A stretch of 64,000 nt of DNA, from NCBI GenBank assembly GCA_025993795.1, contig JAMQHL010000049.1, forward strand, positions 1-64,000, written 5' to 3'. Positions 8,780 through 16,261 of the stretch are shown one piece after another. The stretch is from Planctomycetota bacterium. GTDB taxonomy: Bacteria; Planctomycetota; UBA8742; UBA2392. Numbering within the stretch: position 1 is the first letter of the stretch; each line of letters begins with the position of its first letter. The notes below the pieces were generated by a model. That model ran no database searches. It worked only from the letters and a program-made list of their open reading frames with translations, and was not told the DNA's origin. The translations under genes and the position numbers were made by a program.

Positions 8780-9946
8780 TCAGCGTTGCCCGGTGCGCAG
8801 CCTGAATGCCTCGCGAATGCGCCGGGGCAAGCTTTCTCCGCCCGCATCGATGAACGACTGCATGGGCGGCGGGACAGTATCCCCAACCCAGAGAAGTTCC
8901 GCCATCACGTTCGCGGCTGCCTTGCCCAGGGTCTCATCATTGACCAGTGCAGACAGCTCGTCTACCGCAATCTGTGTCGCCGGCTGTGACATGTCGTTCG
9001 GAGGCCTGCCCATGGTCTCCAAGGCCGCGAGCTTTGCGGGCATGCTGCGCAGGCGCCGCACCTGGCGGATTCGTTGCTCCCATTCAGGGATGGTTTCAGC
9101 ATGGCGGCACGGGCGCAGGGCCTGCGCCAGCAATTCAACCAGTTCCGGTCGCTCGATCGCCATGTCATCCAATAGCTCAAGAACTGGCGTACGGGGCTGC
9201 CGAAATCCCACGTCCAGCTCGTTGCGCAGGTGCCTGAGAATCCACTCAGCGACCTGGCCGTGCACGTAGGGCAGGCGATCAACCAGAATCTGGTTGCACA
9301 GGTGTCGATAGTCGGCTTCGCGCCCGATGGCGGTCTGCACGCCATACAGCGCGTGCTTGGCGTAGTCGGCCAGGCCCCGCTCGCTGGCCCATTCGGCGAT
9401 TTCAAGCAGCAGCTTGACCGTGCCAGCGTCGCCCAAGCTGAGTGCGAACAGCAGGCCCTTGCTGCCCGGGTCGCTGAAGCCGAAGCGCTGCCCGGCGCGA
9501 ATCGCCAGATTGCGCAGCGGAAGCTTGTTGCAGCAGATCAACTTGCCGATCACGCCGCGCATGGCGTGGTCAAGCTCGTCTGGCGCGGTCAGCATGAACG
9601 AAACGTAATGCGGCAGCAGGCGCCCCATCGTTTCGTTGGCGTGGGGCCAGTTGTCCAGCGCCATGGCCATGGCGACCTGCTCTGACAGCACTGTCCCGTT
9701 CAGGATACCCCAAACCAGCGCCTCGGTACCCCAATGGCCGTAATCCTTGCTTGGGTCCACGGGTGGTTTGGGCAGCGGACCATCGGGCAGTTCGGGCTCC
9801 AGCACGCGCAGGCGACGCACGATCTTGCTTTCGGTGCCGCAGTACCGACAAAGTACGTGGATCTCCTGCGCCGCAAGTTCCAATGCCGCGCCACAGCCCG
9901 GGCAGTGGGCGCGCTCGGCGGCATGGCGATGCTCAAGGTCGGGCAT
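8780..9946 (-). CDS. zinc-ribbon helical-repeat protein of unknown function
   Basis: The ATG at 9946 gives 388 aa. An N-terminal zinc ribbon has paired CPGC and CRYC knuckles about 18 residues apart. The remainder is alpha-helical and reminiscent of HEAT/ARM-type solenoids (RNLAIRAGQRFGF, ADYAKHALYGVQTAIG, VAEWILRHLRNELDVG). There is no signal peptide or membrane segment. A longer frame continues upstream but would run through the cobalamin riboswitch on the other strand, so the shorter start is chosen. I do not recognise the family. Its promoter must lie very close to the riboswitch region. Confidence 0.7.
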   Translation of the reverse strand: MPDLEHRHAAERAHCPGCGAALELAAQEIHVLCRYCGTESKIVRRLRVLEPELPDGPLPKPPVDPSKDYGHWGTEALVWGILNGTVLSEQVAMAMALDNWPHANETMGRLLPHYVSFMLTAPDELDHAMRGVIGKLICCNKLPLRNLAIRAGQRFGFSDPGSKGLLFALSLGDAGTVKLLLEIAEWASERGLADYAKHALYGVQTAIGREADYRHLCNQILVDRLPYVHGQVAEWILRHLRNELDVGFRQPRTPVLELLDDMAIERPELVELLAQALRPCRHAETIPEWEQRIRQVRRLRSMPAKLAALETMGRPPNDMSQPATQIAVDELSALVNDETLGKAAANVMAELLWVGDTVPPPMQSFIDAGGESLPRRIREAFRLRTGQR

Positions 9947-9963
9947 GTGCTCATCATAGCGCA

Positions 9964-10095
9964 AGTTGGCTGCGGGCGCTAAACTGCCAGCCTCGCGCAG
10001 GAAACGGGTGAGAATCCCGGCGGCCCCGCCACTGTGAAAGCCAGACCTTGCACGAGACTGCTTTGCCCAAGGCTCGAGGGAGGCTGAGGGGCGCG
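9964..10095 (+). promoter_or_regulatory. cobalamin riboswitch upstream of btuF
   Basis: The core GGAAACGGGTGAGAATCCCGG (10000-10020) followed by CCCCGCCACTGTGA (10024-10037) matches the conserved centre of cobalamin riboswitches. A CCAGACCTTGC stretch (10041-10051) resembles the 3' box. GGCTG and CAGCC at about 9968 and 9988 may form the leading helix. It sits directly before the vitamin B12 uptake operon. The 3' part is shorter than in typical members and no clear U-tract terminator is present, so control of translation through the GAGG region before the btuF start is more likely than attenuation. Boundaries are approximate. Confidence 0.85.
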
Positions 10096-10100
10096 CGCCC

Positions 10101-11009
10101 ATGCTCGCGTCCCCCGCCGCGCGCATGCACAGGAACCCGCTCGTGATTGTGATGTTGCTGGCTGTGCTCGCGGGCGCGGCCGCGCTGGTGATTGCGGTTG
10201 CCCTTGAACCGGGGGCTCGCGAGGCGCCACCTACCCAGACGCCGCGCATTGTCAGCCTGATGCCACCCATCACGGAAACGCTGTACGAAATCGGCGCCGG
10301 CGATTACCTCGTCGGCCGAAGCGAATATTGCGTCTATCCGCCCGAGGCTGTATCGCTGCCAAGCTGCGGAACGGCATTGATGCCGAACACAGAGGCGATC
10401 GTGCGGCTTGAGCCTACGCTGATTATTGGAAATGACAGCAAGGCCACTGCGCGGGAAAAACTGAGGGGGCTGGGCAACGCCGAGTTTGTGCCATGGCTGA
10501 CAGCCGAAGAGGTGATTGCCGGCACGCGGCATCTGGGGGTCCTGTCGGGCAAAGAAGCTGCCGCCAACGAGCTCGCCGATGAGCTGGCAAGGGTGCTGCT
10601 GGTGCCTGAGCCGCAGGACGGCCCGCGTGTGCTGCTGGCGATGTCGCACACCCCCGGGCAGATGGCCGGGGTGACTTTCTTGCGACGCAACTCGTTGCAC
10701 GGCCGTGTGCTGAACGCGGCAGGCGGGCGCAATGCAGTTGACCAGGACGTGAGCGGTGTGCCGACACTGAGTATAGAAGAAGTGCTGGCCATCGACCCCG
10801 ACATCATCATCGTGCTCGCATTCGCCCACGACCTGCACGAAGACGAGCGCGCGGGCATCATTGCGGACTGGCAGCGGCTGTCGCCCCTGAAGGCGGTGCA
10901 GCATGGGCGCGTGGGTCTGCTGGAAGGAAAACAGCTTGTGCCTGCGGCGCGGCGCACCTTCATGCTGGTGGACGCGCTGCGCCAGGAGATCACGCGCCTT
11001 GGCCGCTGA
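10101..11009 (+). CDS. btuF: vitamin B12 ABC transporter, substrate-binding protein
   Basis: The 302-aa protein has an N-terminal hydrophobic anchor or signal (about residues 13-34) and no lipobox. It then has the BtuF/FecB-type periplasmic binding fold: RIVSLMPPITETLYEIGAGD, LVGRSEYCVYPPE, PNTEAIVRLEPTLII, a long connecting helix and IDPDIIIVL. It captures corrinoid in the periplasm for BtuCD. It directly follows the cobalamin riboswitch and overlaps btuD by 11 bases. The ATG at 10101 has GAGGGG upstream; a second in-frame ATG at 10125 has none. The riboswitch supports a corrinoid rather than siderophore substrate. Confidence 0.88.
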   Translation: MLASPAARMHRNPLVIVMLLAVLAGAAALVIAVALEPGAREAPPTQTPRIVSLMPPITETLYEIGAGDYLVGRSEYCVYPPEAVSLPSCGTALMPNTEAIVRLEPTLIIGNDSKATAREKLRGLGNAEFVPWLTAEEVIAGTRHLGVLSGKEAAANELADELARVLLVPEPQDGPRVLLAMSHTPGQMAGVTFLRRNSLHGRVLNAAGGRNAVDQDVSGVPTLSIEEVLAIDPDIIIVLAFAHDLHEDERAGIIADWQRLSPLKAVQHGRVGLLEGKQLVPAARRTFMLVDALRQEITRLGR

Positions 11010-11772
11010 GCTTACCTTCGATCGTGTCGGCGTCGAAATCAGCGGCAAGCGCCTGCTGCAGGACGTGTCGTTGCGGGTCTGCGAGGGTGAGTTCGTTGCG
11101 CTGCTTGGCCCCAATGGCGCGGGTAAGACCACCCTGATTCGGGCGGCGCTGGGCCTGTTGCCCACGTCGGGCGAAGTGTTGTTGAACGGCACGCCCGTGC
11201 GACAGATCGGCGGCCGTGGACGCGCTGGGCTTCTTGCCTGGCTGCCACAGCAGGCGCTGGTTACGGAGGCGCTTTCGGTACTGGACTTCGTGGCCGGCGC
11301 GCGTTTCCGGTTCAGCGAGTCGCGGCACAACGCCGAAGCTGCGGCGCATGATGCGCTGCGTCAGGCGGGCGCGGAGGTGTTCACCGACCGTATCGTGAGC
11401 ACGCTGTCGGGCGGTGAGCAGCAACGCGTCGCGGTGGCTGCGTTGCTGGCGCAGGAGGCGCCGCTGTTGCTGCTGGATGAGCCGGCGAACCATCTTGACC
11501 CTGCACATCAGATCTCGCTGTATCGGCTGTTTGGCGAACTTTGGCGGGCCGGGCGCGGCGTACTGTGTATCTCGCACGATGTGAATCTGCTCAACCACGT
11601 TGGCGACGCTGCAACGGTGCGGGTAGTCGGTCTTGCCCAGGGGCGCGTGCAGTTTGATACCCGGTATACGGACGAATCCCTGCCCGTCAGGCTTGGCGAA
11701 CTCTTTGGCATCCGCTTTGAATCTGCGCAGGCAGGAAGTCGGCGGGTGCTGCTACCGGGGGCCGACGCATGA
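10999..11772 (+). CDS. btuD: vitamin B12 ABC transporter, ATPase
   Basis: A TTG start overlapping the end of btuF gives 257 aa beginning MAAELTFDRV, the normal position for this family. Walker A is GPNGAGKTT (37-45), the ABC signature LSGGEQQR begins at residue 136, and Walker B LLLLDEP holds D160 and E161, followed by a D-loop and the switch histidine in CISHD. It powers corrinoid import through BtuC. The coding end overlaps the btuC start as ATGA, indicating translational coupling. The iron-siderophore ATPase FecE/FhuC is the main alternative by sequence, disfavoured by the riboswitch. Confidence 0.9.
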   Translation: MAAELTFDRVGVEISGKRLLQDVSLRVCEGEFVALLGPNGAGKTTLIRAALGLLPTSGEVLLNGTPVRQIGGRGRAGLLAWLPQQALVTEALSVLDFVAGARFRFSESRHNAEAAAHDALRQAGAEVFTDRIVSTLSGGEQQRVAVAALLAQEAPLLLLDEPANHLDPAHQISLYRLFGELWRAGRGVLCISHDVNLLNHVGDAATVRVVGLAQGRVQFDTRYTDESLPVRLGELFGIRFESAQAGSRRVLLPGADA

Positions 11773-12713
11773 GCCCCCGCGTAATCGTTATGGTCGTGGC
11801 AAGCGTTGCGGTGGCTGTCTCCGCTCCCTGGATCGGCGGCGCGTTGCAGGGCGAGTCAGGCGACTTCATCCTCCAAAGTCTGCGGCTACCGCGTGTGATC
11901 ATGGCCTGTCTTGTCGGCGCCACGCTGTCGCTCGTCGGCGCGTGCTACCAGACGATCTTTGCCAACCCGCTGGCGGCACCGAGCACAGTCGGCACTACGG
12001 CTGGCGCGACGCTGGGGGCGCTGGTCGCCGTACTGGCCGGATCAGCGCTGGGCGGCATGCCCGGAGGGTTGCCGGTCGTGGCGGTTTCGGCGTTTGTTGC
12101 GGCGCTTGGCGTCAGCCTGTTCGTCGCGGCCCTGGCTGGCAGCGGACGCGCCCGTGTGAACGACGTGCTGCTGGCGGGCGTAGCGATCTCCCTGGCGGCG
12201 GGCGCAATTTCGGCTGGCTTGCAGTACTCTGCCGATGAGTTGCAACTCTATGCCGCCGTGCAATGGTCTCTGGGGCACCTGCCGCAGGTGGGGTACCGCG
12301 GCGTTCTGATGATCGCGCCCTTTGTCGCAATTACTGCGGGCGTCCTGCTCAGCCAGACCCGCGCACTGCAATCACTCGCGGCTGGCGAAGAACGTGCCCA
12401 TAGCCAGGGTGTCAACGTCGCGTACGTGCGTTCCCTGGTGCTGGGCGTAGGTGCCCTCGGTGTCGCCGCCTGTGTCGCATGGTGCGGGCCGATTGCCTTC
12501 GTCGGGTTGATAGTGCCTCATATCGTAAGGCTCAGCGTCGGCACAAGCCGAAGGGTCTTGCTTCCCATGAGCGCTGTCATGGGTGCGGCGTTCCTAGTCG
12601 CATGCGATACAGCCGCCCGCAACGTCTTGCCCGGCCGGGAGTTGCCGGTCGGCGTGCTGACAGCAGGCATTGGGGCCCCGCTGCTGGTCTGGCTCGTCGC
12701 CCGCCGCAGATGA
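11769..12713 (+). CDS. btuC: vitamin B12 ABC transporter, permease
   Basis: The 314-aa protein of the FecCD/BtuC permease family is almost entirely hydrophobic. Family motifs are visible: LRLPRVIMACLVGATLSLVGA near residue 40, NPLAAPSTVGTTAGATLGAL, and GPIAFVGLIVPHIVRL near residue 240, which contains the coupling helix contacting BtuD. It forms the inner-membrane channel. Its ATG overlaps the btuD stop. The order F-D-C is less common than F-C-D. Confidence 0.92.
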   Translation: MSPRVIVMVVASVAVAVSAPWIGGALQGESGDFILQSLRLPRVIMACLVGATLSLVGACYQTIFANPLAAPSTVGTTAGATLGALVAVLAGSALGGMPGGLPVVAVSAFVAALGVSLFVAALAGSGRARVNDVLLAGVAISLAAGAISAGLQYSADELQLYAAVQWSLGHLPQVGYRGVLMIAPFVAITAGVLLSQTRALQSLAAGEERAHSQGVNVAYVRSLVLGVGALGVAACVAWCGPIAFVGLIVPHIVRLSVGTSRRVLLPMSAVMGAAFLVACDTAARNVLPGRELPVGVLTAGIGAPLLVWLVARRR

Positions 12714-12801
12714 GCAGGGGTCAGCCCCTGGAATGAGCGTTTTTTCCCATCCGATTGCCGTGTCGGGCGTTCCAACTATGATTCCCGCCACGGAGGTTCG
12801 C

Positions 12802-13815
12802 TTGGCATTCATCGACGAGAACGACCTCAGCCCAAAAGCTGAGCAGCGGGTGATTGTCCAGCAGGCACCGCGCAGCAAACTGGTGCCGGTTCTGCTGGTC
12901 AGCCTGAATATTGGCGTTGTTGCACTGCTGCTTGTGTTCGCCGCGCCCAGGTTGGGGCTGCACTGGGGCAGCGACGAACCTGGCCCGGTCACCGACACCG
13001 CGCAACTTGACCCCGCGCTGCTGGTCACCCCGACTGGCAGACGTCTGGATGTGAAGGACTTTGGCGGCTACCTGTTTGAGGTCACCCGCATCACGTTCAG
13101 CAATGACCCTGCAATGCGCAGCGTCACAATCACGGTGCCTGGCAATCCGCCGCGGCAGGGCGTGTTTCGCGTTCGTGACAGCTTTGCAGGCGGGTTGATT
13201 CGCGTCGTCGAGATCAACTCTTCGTCGGTTGTGCTTGAGCACGGCGGCGACCAGCGCACCTTCATGATCGAGGGCGGCGACCCCGCAGACGTATGGGAAC
13301 GCCAGCCGTCGGGCGTCCAGTTCATTCCCGCGCGCAACTCGGGTGCCTTCCCCGACGCACCGGCGGGCAAACCACTGCCGCCCAAGGATCCTGTCCTCAA
13401 ACCTGAAGCAGCGGCTGACGATACCGCTGAAGCCGGTAGGGTTCCGGAAGGCCTGACTCTGGAGGAGTTGCCCGACGAGCGCTACTACGCGCTTCCACAG
13501 AAAGAGTTCCAGATCCTCGTGCGCACTCTGCCCGACATCTTGGAAAACGACTTTGTGTTCGGCAAAGCCATCGACCCCGAGACGCGCCTGGCATATGCAG
13601 CGCGCGTCATGAACCTGCGCTCAGACAGCGTTTTCTTCACCCACGGCATGCGTGCCGGCGACGACATTGTGTCGATCAATGACCTGGATGTGCGCCAGCC
13701 CGGCGACATCAACGCTGCAGCGCGGCAGGTTGGCAGCGCCCTTGAGCTGAAAGTCGTGATCTGGCGCGGGGACGAAACGATCGCGTTCATCTTCCATGCC
13801 GGCCCGCAAGATTAG
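12802..13815 (+). CDS. single-pass membrane protein with C-terminal PDZ domain, GspC-like
   Basis: I chose TTG at 12802 because GGAGG sits five bases upstream, giving 337 aa; in-frame ATGs at 12733 and 12778 lack such a site. A transmembrane helix spans about residues 27-48. A beta-rich periplasmic part follows (VKDFGGYLFEVTRITFSND, then a repeat-like VEINSSSVVLEHGG resembling the type II secretion GspC homology region). After a Pro/Lys linker, the C-terminal PDZ domain contains GMRAGDDIVSINDLDVRQPGD. The layout is that of GspC or PulC, but no other secretion genes are adjacent, so the role is inferred. A terminator follows. Confidence 0.65.
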   Translation: MAFIDENDLSPKAEQRVIVQQAPRSKLVPVLLVSLNIGVVALLLVFAAPRLGLHWGSDEPGPVTDTAQLDPALLVTPTGRRLDVKDFGGYLFEVTRITFSNDPAMRSVTITVPGNPPRQGVFRVRDSFAGGLIRVVEINSSSVVLEHGGDQRTFMIEGGDPADVWERQPSGVQFIPARNSGAFPDAPAGKPLPPKDPVLKPEAAADDTAEAGRVPEGLTLEELPDERYYALPQKEFQILVRTLPDILENDFVFGKAIDPETRLAYAARVMNLRSDSVFFTHGMRAGDDIVSINDLDVRQPGDINAAARQVGSALELKVVIWRGDETIAFIFHAGPQD

Positions 13816-13845
13816 CATCTGGCGCTTCCCATCCTGACATTCCAG

Positions 13846-13874
13846 AATGACCAGCCTTGGGGGCTGGTCATTTT
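13846..13874 (+). terminator. rho-independent terminator
   Basis: An 11-bp stem, AATGACCAGCC (13846-13856) against GGCTGGTCATT (13862-13872), is followed by TTTTC. It separates the PDZ protein from the surface-protein gene. Confidence 0.85.
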
Positions 13875-13914
13875 CATTATCCGCCGTTTGGCGCCGACCA
13901 GCCGTTGGGGAACC

Positions 13915-15639
13915 ATGAAGTATTACCTTTGCCTGCTCATACTCGTGTCTGCCGCCGCAAACGCCCAGACTGTGGAACTCTTCGGCTTTGGCCAGCCTGC
14001 CACAGGTTCCGTTGCGCCGGGCAGCGTGGACAATGAAGTGCTACAATTCCGGCTATACCGCAACACGGGCTCTCCGGCCACCAACTGCACCGAGGTCAGG
14101 ATTTCACTGCTCGGCACAGCTACCACGACCGACTGGGTTTCGATCAAGCTTTACCGCGACGCCGACAGCAGCGGCACCATCAACGTGGGCGACACTCAAC
14201 TTGCCGCGACGGCGGTCACGGTTGCCGGCAAAGCGGTGCTGGCAGGGCTTACCGAAGCGGTACAAGAGGGATTTGGGGCTGGTCGCGACTATCTTGTGAC
14301 CGTGGATGTTGATACCTCGCCGCCTGCAGCCTTGAACAACACCTTTCAGTTCCGGTTGCTGCCCGCAGACGTCATCGTCAGCGCGGGCACGGTTTCCGGC
14401 CCAGGCACGGGAATTACCAGCAACATTCACACCATCAAGGTCGACTCAGGTGCCGAGATGGATGTGCTGTACCAGGGCCTTGCCCTGTTCAGTGGAATCT
14501 CAGGCTCAACCGACATCGGCGTGCTGCCGCTGACAGGGCGCACGTTCACCCTGACCGTAGAGAATAACGGCATCAACCCGTTGCTGCTTTCGGGCACCCC
14601 GGTTGTTGCGTTCAGCAACTTAACCAACTGCACAGCCAGCCTCACCAACTCGCCTTCAACGAACATCGGCGCCGGCCTGAACACAACAATCTCCATAAAC
14701 GTTGACCCGGGAACGGCCACTGGGTTCAGTTTCCGGATCGACATTGCCAACAATGATTTCAACGAAGACCCGTACATCCTTCTGTTTCACGGGACGGCGG
14801 CTGCGCTGCCGTACATGCGGCTGGAACTCACCGGTGCATGGCTGCCCGACGGCAGCAGCACACCGGTCGGGTCGCGGACGGCGGGCGTTAGCTTCACGCG
14901 CACGTACTCAATCATCAATGATGGCAATGCGGCCCTGGACTTGACAAACACGCCCATGGTCACGTTTCCGCTGCAGCAGAATTGTTCGTGCGCCCTGACC
15001 ACTCCCCCTGCAGGCAGCATTGCGGCGCCAGGCGGCACCACCAACTTCGTGGTGACGATCACCCCGACAGGAAGCGGCAACTGGGCCTTCCAGGTGTACA
15101 TCGAGAACAACGATCTGCCGCGTAACCCCTACACAGCAAGCTTCACCGGCAGCTCGCCCGCTGTGACTGCCACGGAATTGCGTATGTTCACACAACCGGC
15201 AGCTTCAGTTGCCGGCGTTGTTCTTGCCGCCAGCCCTGTCGTGGGTGTCACCAACTCCGTTGGCGCGGTGGACACTTCGAACAACAGCGCACAGGTGACG
15301 GTCGCGATCACGACCGGCACGGGCACCTCCGGTGCAATCCTGTCCGGCACTTTGACCCGAACTGTGTTCAACGGCTATGCAACGTTTTCTGACCTCGTGA
15401 TCGACACGGCGGGCACGGGCTACACGCTGACCTTCACACATACCAACGGCTCTTTCGGCACCGTGGCCAGCAACACGTTCGCCGTTACGGATCCGCCCCC
15501 CGCGCCAAAGAAGGAAAAGAAGAAAGAAGAAGAAGAGAGTGGCTGCAGCACTAGCGAAGGAAAGACTCCATGGTGGTTGCTGCTGGCCTGCGGAATTGCT
15601 GGTGCGCTGCTGTTGTTGCGGGCACGGCGCACGGACTGA
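13915..15639 (+). CDS. secreted beta-sandwich repeat protein with C-terminal Cys-Ser sorting-like tag
   Basis: The ATG at 13915 gives 574 aa with a signal peptide ending ANAQ. The body is a series of beta-sandwich domains. Two copies of a Hydin/ASPM-like domain (about residues 205-300 and 305-410) share the ending FRIDIANNDFNEDPY / FQVYIENNDLPRNPY. The C-terminal part resembles an Ig-like invasin repeat. A charged linker (KKEKKKEEEE) leads to SGCS, then a hydrophobic helix (WWLLLACGIAGALLLL) and RARRTD. That tail resembles MYXO-CTERM sorting signals and recurs on two other proteins here. Surface display is therefore inferred; no enzyme motif is visible. Confidence 0.75.
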   Translation: MKYYLCLLILVSAAANAQTVELFGFGQPATGSVAPGSVDNEVLQFRLYRNTGSPATNCTEVRISLLGTATTTDWVSIKLYRDADSSGTINVGDTQLAATAVTVAGKAVLAGLTEAVQEGFGAGRDYLVTVDVDTSPPAALNNTFQFRLLPADVIVSAGTVSGPGTGITSNIHTIKVDSGAEMDVLYQGLALFSGISGSTDIGVLPLTGRTFTLTVENNGINPLLLSGTPVVAFSNLTNCTASLTNSPSTNIGAGLNTTISINVDPGTATGFSFRIDIANNDFNEDPYILLFHGTAAALPYMRLELTGAWLPDGSSTPVGSRTAGVSFTRTYSIINDGNAALDLTNTPMVTFPLQQNCSCALTTPPAGSIAAPGGTTNFVVTITPTGSGNWAFQVYIENNDLPRNPYTASFTGSSPAVTATELRMFTQPAASVAGVVLAASPVVGVTNSVGAVDTSNNSAQVTVAITTGTGTSGAILSGTLTRTVFNGYATFSDLVIDTAGTGYTLTFTHTNGSFGTVASNTFAVTDPPPAPKKEKKKEEEESGCSTSEGKTPWWLLLACGIAGALLLLRARRTD

Positions 15640-15657
15640 CAAGTCGAACTGGACACG

Positions 15658-15692
15658 CCGCGCCCCCGCCGAAAACGGGGGCGCGGTTTTTT
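15658..15692 (+). terminator. rho-independent terminator
   Basis: A perfect 11-bp stem CCGCGCCCCCG / CGGGGGCGCGG with a CCGAAAA loop is followed by six T residues (15687-15692), 19 bases after the surface-protein stop. Confidence 0.92.
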
Positions 15693-15728
15693 GACCCCTT
15701 CTGGCGCCCCGGGGGCACTGGTAGGTTG

Positions 15729-16256
15729 ATGTCGATGACGGCCTCTGACCGGATGCATGAGCTGGAAACGCTCGTGGCTGCGCACCAGCGTGGCGTTTGG
15801 CGCTTTCTTCGCTTTATCGGCGCCACACCCGTCGAAGCCGACGACCTGACGCAGGAGACGTTTCTGGCGGTGTGGCAGAAGCCATTCGAACAGCGTGACG
15901 AGCATGCTACCGGCGCATATCTGCGCACCGTTGCCCGGCACAGGTTTCTGATGTTGTTGCGAAGCCGTCGGCGCCGTCCAGAGGTGCAGAACATCGAGAA
16001 TGCGGAGCAGGTCTTCGCGGCAACGGCAGGCGAGGACGGCGGAGACGATCACATAGACGCCCTGCGAGAGTGCATGCAGCAACTCCAGGGCCGCGCACGC
16101 AGCGCGGTGGACCTGTTCTACGGAGATGGCCACTCGAGGGCCGAGACCGCCCGTCTGCTGGAGATGGACGAAGAGGGCGTAAAAACATTGCTGCGCAGGG
16201 CCAAGCAAGCATTACGCGAGTGCGTGGAAAGGAAACACGGCCGCAAGCCGGGTTAA
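15729..16256 (+). CDS. RNA polymerase sigma factor, ECF/sigma-70 family
   Basis: The 175-aa protein has region 2 at about residues 12-80 (ATPVEADDLTQETFLAVWQ, then TYLRTVAR-like GAYLRTVARHRFL and a basic RSRRRR stretch) and region 4 at about 120-170 with a helix-turn-helix (HSRAETARLLEMDEEGVKTL, then RRAKQAL). It directs RNA polymerase to a specific promoter set. The start is the ATG at 15729; a second ATG two codons on is equally possible. Its neighbour five bases downstream is a membrane FecR-like protein, the usual partner type. It may control the surrounding surface proteins. Confidence 0.88.
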   Translation: MSMTASDRMHELETLVAAHQRGVWRFLRFIGATPVEADDLTQETFLAVWQKPFEQRDEHATGAYLRTVARHRFLMLLRSRRRRPEVQNIENAEQVFAATAGEDGGDDHIDALRECMQQLQGRARSAVDLFYGDGHSRAETARLLEMDEEGVKTLLRRAKQALRECVERKHGRKPG

Positions 16257-16261
16257 GAACA

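Noticed and set aside
9947..10273. Longer start for the zinc-ribbon gene
   Set aside because: It would translate the antisense of the cobalamin riboswitch and the btuF signal region; the ATG at 9946 precedes the zinc ribbon directly.
9954..11330. 458-codon minus-strand frame across the riboswitch, btuF and btuD
   Set aside because: It is antisense to a well-supported riboswitch and transporter genes and shows no domain.
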